Positions 52,254 to 56,859 of a DNA stretch of 56,859 bases are shown here, piece after piece. Position numbers and translations under genes: made by a program. The notes under the pieces were generated by a model. It did not search any database. It was not told the DNA's origin and saw nothing but the letters and a program-made list of their open reading frames with translations. The stretch is from a cyanobacterium PCC 7702 (GTDB lineage Bacteria > Cyanobacteriota > Cyanobacteriia > Cyanobacteriales > Nostocaceae), in assembly GCA_000332255.1 (NCBI GenBank), contig KB235926.1, forward strand, positions 1,557,434 to 1,614,292, written 5' to 3'. How positions within the stretch are numbered: position 1 is the first letter of the stretch; the number at the start of each line of letters is the position of its first letter.

Positions 52254-54991
52254 CAAACTTTCTTCCTTTTGTGCGAGCGGGGAAACCAATCATCAATAAT
52301 GGTATACACTACAGGTACAACAATTAAACTGAGCAAAGTGGAGCTGACCAAACCACCAGCAATAGCCACTGCCATAGGCGATCGCAGTTCAGAACCTGCT
52401 CCCAAACCCAAGATGATGGGTACCATTCCTAAAATTGTAGCAGCAGTGGTCATCATAATGGGTCGCAACCGTACTGGTCCGGCTTTGAGAATGGCTTCGC
52501 TGCGATTTAATCCAGCGATTCGCAGTTGATTGATGCAGTCCACGATTAAAATGGCATTCTTGTTAGCCAGTCCCAACAAAAAAACAAAGCCAATCAAAGA
52601 AATCATGCCAAAATCGCTTCTTGTTGCCACTAACGCCAGCATCGCCCCTACTAGTGCTAAAGGTAAAGAAATACCAATTACTAAGGGATCTACCCAACTT
52701 TTGAACAGCAAAAGCAGTACGCCGATAATACACAATGCCGATAAAATCAAAGTGATGCCAAAACTGCTGAAAACTTGACCACTGCGCGCAGAATCTCCTC
52801 CCAAGTCTAAAGAAACACCAGCAGGTAGAACAGCTTTGGCTGCAGCTACCAACTTATCTGTAGCATCACCCAAAGATATAGCGTTGCCTAGATTTGCACT
52901 GATATAGACCACTCGCTGATTGTTTAAATGCTCGATTTGCAAAGCTTTGTCTTGTGTATCTATAACTCCTCCTGTCACGGTCACATCAGCAAAACCAGGT
53001 TCTTTGTGAATGCGTTCTTGAATGGCTCGAGCAGCTTGAGTGAGAGTATTGAGATTATTGCCTTGCAGTGCAACTTCTAGTGGTTTTTGATTGCCAGTGT
53101 CGATAAATTGAATATCTTCCACACTAACGGTAACACCAGTAAGTTTGGGTAAAGACGAGCGCAACTGTTGTTGAAATTCTGAAGTTGTGATATGGCGATC
53201 GCTTTTGAGTTTGATGTAAAGTTTGCCTTTATTTGCTTCTCCTTCACGAGAACCCACAGTTGTAAATACTGTTTCTACTTCTGGCGACTTTCTTACTGCT
53301 TGTTCTAGTTTCTTGGCGACCTCTAGAGAATGATTTAAAAGATAGGCAATTGGAGATTGGGAAGGAAAAACAGATGACAAAGAAGCTGACAGGGAAAAGG
53401 ATGATGGGCTTTTTGATTCCAGCAATTGCGAACTCAAATTCTCATTATTTTCATGATGGGGGGCGATCGTGTTTCCTACTTCTTGCTGTAGTTGTTCCTG
53501 GGAATCGGGTAAGGAAGTAGTAAAAACGATGTTAAATTCGCCCCGATCCAGCTTGGGAATAAATCCCTTAGGAACCAGGGGAATCAAGGCTATACCTGCA
53601 AGCAAGCTCAGCACAGCCAAGCCTGTGACTATCTTGCGATGATTGAGAGACCAACTCAACAAGTCTCGATAAAATCGACTAAAGCCGACCCATATATTTT
53701 CCGAACGCCCAAAACTCCGAGCAGATGCAGGTTTTAACCAATAAATAGACAAAACTGGCGATAACGTGCGGGCAACTAGCAAAGAAGCTAGCATGGCGGC
53801 TGATACTGTAATACCAAAAGGCTTGAAAAATTGACCTATTACTCCACCCATCAAGCCTATTGGTAGAAACACCGCTACCGTTGTCAAAGTAGCTGCAGTA
53901 ACTGTTAATCCAATTTCATTGGTAGCTGCAAGAGCTGCTTGTCGGGGATGTTCTCCGTTTTCCACATGGCGTATGATGTTTTCCACATCCACGATCGCGT
54001 CATCAACAATGCTGCCAATTACCAAAGCCAAAGCTAAAAGCGTAATTGTCTCTAGATTAAAGCCAAAAATGGCCATGACAATAAATGTTCCTAAAATAGA
54101 AGTAGGAATTGCCAGCGCTGAAATCAAAGTTGCTTGCCAGTTCCATAAAAAAGGAAAGATTGTCACCACCGCTAAGACAATAGCTTCTATCAGAGCATCG
54201 ATAGTGGCGCTGGTCGCCTTGCGGATGTACTCTGCCTGCGTAGCAGCTAAAGTCAATTTCACATCTGGCCATTGCAAGCGTAACTGCTGTACTTTTTTCT
54301 CTACCTCGCTTACTACTTCTAAAGTATTAGCATCACCGCGTTTTATCACCTCAAAAGCTAAAGCATCTCTACCGTTAAATCGCACTAACGTTGCTCTGCT
54401 GCCAAAACTAGAATCCCCAGAAGTACCTAGCAGTGTAACCTTCAACACTCCTGGTATCTTGGCTATCACAGGTAAAATTTGCTCTTGAGTTAAGCGACTC
54501 AAATCCTGCAAACGGCGCGAGGAACTTTCTATTGCATAGCTGACAACAGCTGACTCGTTTAAGTTGAGAGGAATAACTTTGAAAGTTGCTTCCTTGGGAA
54601 GAGATACTTGTTTGAGTACCTTTTCCACTTGGCGCGTAGATTTTTCTAGGTTTGTTCCGACAGCAAACGACAGACTGACAACTGTTTGACCGGGGTAACT
54701 AGAGGAGCGGATGTCATCTAATCCCTCCAAAAATTGAAGGCGCTGCTCTATAGGTCGGGTCAGCTTAGCTTCTGTATCCAAGGCAGTTGCAAAAGGAGTT
54801 GTAGCATTTACTACTACCACTGGAAAAGTAATATCGGGAAATAAGGCATACTTCAGGGAGCTAAATGCTAATATTCCCGCTACCATTACTGCTAGCCAAA
54901 AGCTTATTGTTAGCCATGGATATTGAATTGCTAATTTGGAAATATTAAAGCGCTCTCGCAAGGGTTGGGAAGGATTAGACTTTACCATCAT
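52253..54991 (-). CDS. RND-family efflux permease (HAE1/AcrB-like)
   Basis: 912 residues, somewhat shorter than AcrB. It shows TM1 (LTISFWLAVMVAGILAFSSL), the long first periplasmic loop, TM4 with the proton-relay Asp pair GSIVDDAIVDVENI, a large second loop and the C-terminal helices with AGPVRLRPIMMTTAATILGM. The second loop contains an unusual Ser-rich insert (LLESKSPSSFSLSASLSS, about residues 500-545). No adaptor (MFP) or TolC gene is adjacent. The substrate is unknown. Translationally coupled to hpnA downstream. The start is one of two adjacent ATG codons. Confidence 0.92.
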   Translation of the reverse strand: MMVKSNPSQPLRERFNISKLAIQYPWLTISFWLAVMVAGILAFSSLKYALFPDITFPVVVVNATTPFATALDTEAKLTRPIEQRLQFLEGLDDIRSSSYPGQTVVSLSFAVGTNLEKSTRQVEKVLKQVSLPKEATFKVIPLNLNESAVVSYAIESSSRRLQDLSRLTQEQILPVIAKIPGVLKVTLLGTSGDSSFGSRATLVRFNGRDALAFEVIKRGDANTLEVVSEVEKKVQQLRLQWPDVKLTLAATQAEYIRKATSATIDALIEAIVLAVVTIFPFLWNWQATLISALAIPTSILGTFIVMAIFGFNLETITLLALALVIGSIVDDAIVDVENIIRHVENGEHPRQAALAATNEIGLTVTAATLTTVAVFLPIGLMGGVIGQFFKPFGITVSAAMLASLLVARTLSPVLSIYWLKPASARSFGRSENIWVGFSRFYRDLLSWSLNHRKIVTGLAVLSLLAGIALIPLVPKGFIPKLDRGEFNIVFTTSLPDSQEQLQQEVGNTIAPHHENNENLSSQLLESKSPSSFSLSASLSSVFPSQSPIAYLLNHSLEVAKKLEQAVRKSPEVETVFTTVGSREGEANKGKLYIKLKSDRHITTSEFQQQLRSSLPKLTGVTVSVEDIQFIDTGNQKPLEVALQGNNLNTLTQAARAIQERIHKEPGFADVTVTGGVIDTQDKALQIEHLNNQRVVYISANLGNAISLGDATDKLVAAAKAVLPAGVSLDLGGDSARSGQVFSSFGITLILSALCIIGVLLLLFKSWVDPLVIGISLPLALVGAMLALVATRSDFGMISLIGFVFLLGLANKNAILIVDCINQLRIAGLNRSEAILKAGPVRLRPIMMTTAATILGMVPIILGLGAGSELRSPMAVAIAGGLVSSTLLSLIVVPVVYTIIDDWFPRSHKRKKV

Positions 54992-55096
54992 TTACCGAGA
55001 TTGTCGCTTCCTTTTTTATTGTAATTTCAATTACTCCTGAGGCATTGTTTAATATTGAGCACTTGCCCGTCAACAGACAAAAAACGAGTATCTGTA

Positions 55097-55819
55097 ATGA
55101 AGGAAGTACACAAGCAAAAACTTATACAAATAATCCTTGTTTGTCAAGGTGTGGAGTACCAAGCTGTGCGTCGTGGTTTGAACCATATTGCTGGCTCCGT
55201 ACCTGCGGCGATACCCATTCCTGTTGGTATAAATAATAACTTAAAATTTCTGTCAGAAAATCAACACTTGCAAAATATTTTGAATCATTCTCCAGCGAGG
55301 GTGTTGGTTATGGGTTTGTGCGGTAGCTTGACTTCCCGCTACAAAGTAGGCGAGTTCGTATTGTACCGCAATAATATTTACCGAGGTGAAAATGCTACTG
55401 ATTTGCACTACAAAAACTGCGATCGCGCTTTTACTGACGAGCTAGACTCCTGCTTGGGCAAAAATGTTCCGAGAGTAACGGCGCTCAGTTGCGATCGCCC
55501 TATTTGCTCTGCTGCTGAAAAGCGTCATCTCCAGCAAACTTTGGGTGCTGATGTTGTGGATATGGAGGGATTTGCAATACTAAAGTTTTTTGAGCACGCA
55601 AAAGTCCCAGTTGCAATGTTGCGGGTAGTTAGTGACGAATGCGATCGCGACATTCCCAACCTCGACTTTGTGCTGGATCGCCATGGTTTTGAACGAAATT
55701 TAGCTTTAGCTTTAGCCATGCTCAGACAACCCATTGCAACTACCAGGTTGATTCGAGGTTCGCTAAAAGCATTAAAAGTATTGGAGCAAGTGACGACTTT
55801 GCTGTTTAAAAATCCTTAA
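55097..55819 (+). CDS. Nucleoside-phosphorylase family protein, probable HpnG-like
   Basis: 240 residues from the ATG at 55097; the frame extends 14 codons to a TTG at 55055. It has the phosphorylase core: VLVMGLCGSLTSRYKVGEFV (glycine-rich phosphate/base site), VDMEGFAILKFFEHAKVPVA (ribose-binding Glu) and LRVVSDECDRDIPNLDF (Ser-Asp active-site motif). These are hallmarks of the PNP/UDP family; the hopanoid-associated phosphorylase HpnG belongs to this group and releases adenine from adenosylhopane. The divergent position next to hpnA supports HpnG-like function, though another nucleosidase is possible. Confidence 0.82.
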   Translation: MKEVHKQKLIQIILVCQGVEYQAVRRGLNHIAGSVPAAIPIPVGINNNLKFLSENQHLQNILNHSPARVLVMGLCGSLTSRYKVGEFVLYRNNIYRGENATDLHYKNCDRAFTDELDSCLGKNVPRVTALSCDRPICSAAEKRHLQQTLGADVVDMEGFAILKFFEHAKVPVAMLRVVSDECDRDIPNLDFVLDRHGFERNLALALAMLRQPIATTRLIRGSLKALKVLEQVTTLLFKNP

Positions 55820-55869
55820 TAATTTTAAAACTTATAAAATTTCTTCTTAGGAAAATACCTAACTTTTGC

Positions 55870-56166
55870 TCAGTACATAGAATTGGCAATCATCAAGAGA
55901 ATAATATTTACATAAGGAACAGAACTTACAGCCACAGCCAACCAATATTTTTGTTTTTTGAACAGCTTACTACTAATTAACAAACTTATGCCAATTACAA
56001 TTGGCAAAGTTAACATTGAACCAAACAACAGCCAATTCACCAAATTCTTTGCACTCTCAGGAGCATCGAATAAAAATAGTGCTAGGGGAGCAACAATGGA
56101 AGTAGGTATAAAAGCTAAGAAAGAAGGTACGATGTTCAATAAAAAAACTATCTTACTAAGTCTCAT
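55870..56166 (-). CDS. Small membrane protein of unknown function
   Basis: 98 residues with about three membrane helices (residues ~5-32, 44-66 and 73-95). The last basic loop LFKKQKYW lies before the third helix. There is no recognisable motif. It stands alone between the phosphorylase (convergent) and psbA (same strand, upstream). The composition is fully hydrophobic and A/T-rich, as in many small cyanobacterial membrane proteins. Confidence 0.65.
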   Translation of the reverse strand: MRLSKIVFLLNIVPSFLAFIPTSIVAPLALFLFDAPESAKNLVNWLLFGSMLTLPIVIGISLLISSKLFKKQKYWLAVAVSSVPYVNIILLMIANSMY

Positions 56167-56352
56167 GCTGCTAAAGATGCTTCACATCCAATTCCTCTTA
56201 TATTCCGATATGATTACCAATCTTAGTTGGAAAAAATAGTTTTAGTAGGTATTGTTAAATTCCGAACACAAAAGCAAATTATCTTGATAAAAAACTTAAA
56301 AAAGTGCATTCAGACTCCAGCGGCAACTAGGAAAAATTAACTTTAAAAACAA

Positions 56353-56378
56353 AAACGCCCTTCTAAGTGAGGGCGTTT
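56353..56378 (-). terminator. psbA rho-independent terminator
   Basis: A perfect 9-bp stem (AAACGCCCT / AGGGCGTTT) with an 8-nt loop, followed on the minus strand by TTGTTTTT. It lies about 35 bases after the psbA stop. Confidence 0.85.
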
Positions 56379-56412
56379 ATTTTATCTTTTATGATTTAAT
56401 CAAACTTGGCGA

Positions 56413-56859
<447 letters not shown>

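Overview
The window comes from a cyanobacterial chromosome, most likely a filamentous Nostocales-type genome. The palindrome GCGATCGC (HIP1) recurs throughout. The gene content is typical of the group: psbA (photosystem II D1, cut by the right edge), NADP-type gap2, crtD, menH, glcE/glcF, a CYP38/TLP40-type cyclophilin, and many small families confined to cyanobacteria (DUF1830, DUF1997, DUF4079). I cannot name the genus. I recognise no tRNA, rRNA, CRISPR array, intact insertion sequence or prophage. The region reads as ordinary, loosely packed chromosome with many singly transcribed genes and several decayed genes.

Layout. 1-2.7 kb: small minus-strand genes (a TVP38-like membrane protein cut by the window edge and apparently frameshifted, a C-terminally anchored protein, a lipoprotein, a CsbD protein and a five-repeat 19-residue protein). 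3-5 kb: uvrB. 5.1-6.4 kb: a decayed histidine kinase and an unidentified relic. 6.5-9.5 kb: rhomboid protease, a ybaB / low-molecular-weight phosphatase pair, hslO. 9.7-19.2 kb: a large membrane-anchored helical-repeat protein, a LabA/NYN protein, crtD divergent from an M16 peptidase, a fructosamine kinase and a zinc alcohol dehydrogenase. 19.3-23.1 kb: zinc-ribbon protein with a glycosyltransferase, xth, an NmrA-like reductase.

23.2-30.8 kb is the most distinctive block. It holds an HlyD-type adaptor, a subtilase without a Sec signal peptide (opposite strand), a DUF92/VTE6-like kinase, a parvulin-type isomerase and an ABC exporter overlapping it. The exporter carries a cyclic-nucleotide-binding-like domain and a C39 peptidase domain whose catalytic residues have all been replaced. 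I read this as a type I secretion locus with a chaperone-like isomerase and a non-cleaving C39-like domain; the subtilase is a candidate substrate.

31-44.8 kb: cell wall and central metabolism (murC-murB, nadD, gap2, thiL, CYP38-like cyclophilin, HtrA protease, an InrS-like nickel-sensor repressor, menH coupled to a small protein, an anchored lambda-endolysin-like enzyme, a second NmrA-like protein, DUF1997 and DUF4079 proteins). 45-49 kb: a 443-residue ankyrin protein followed by glcE-glcF. 49.1-50.1 kb: a decayed OmpR-type response regulator, then a 22-bp tandem repeat. 50.1-56.9 kb: a DUF1830 fusion protein, a CAP-domain protein, an RND permease translationally coupled to hpnA, a divergent HpnG-like phosphorylase, a small membrane protein and the 3' part of psbA.
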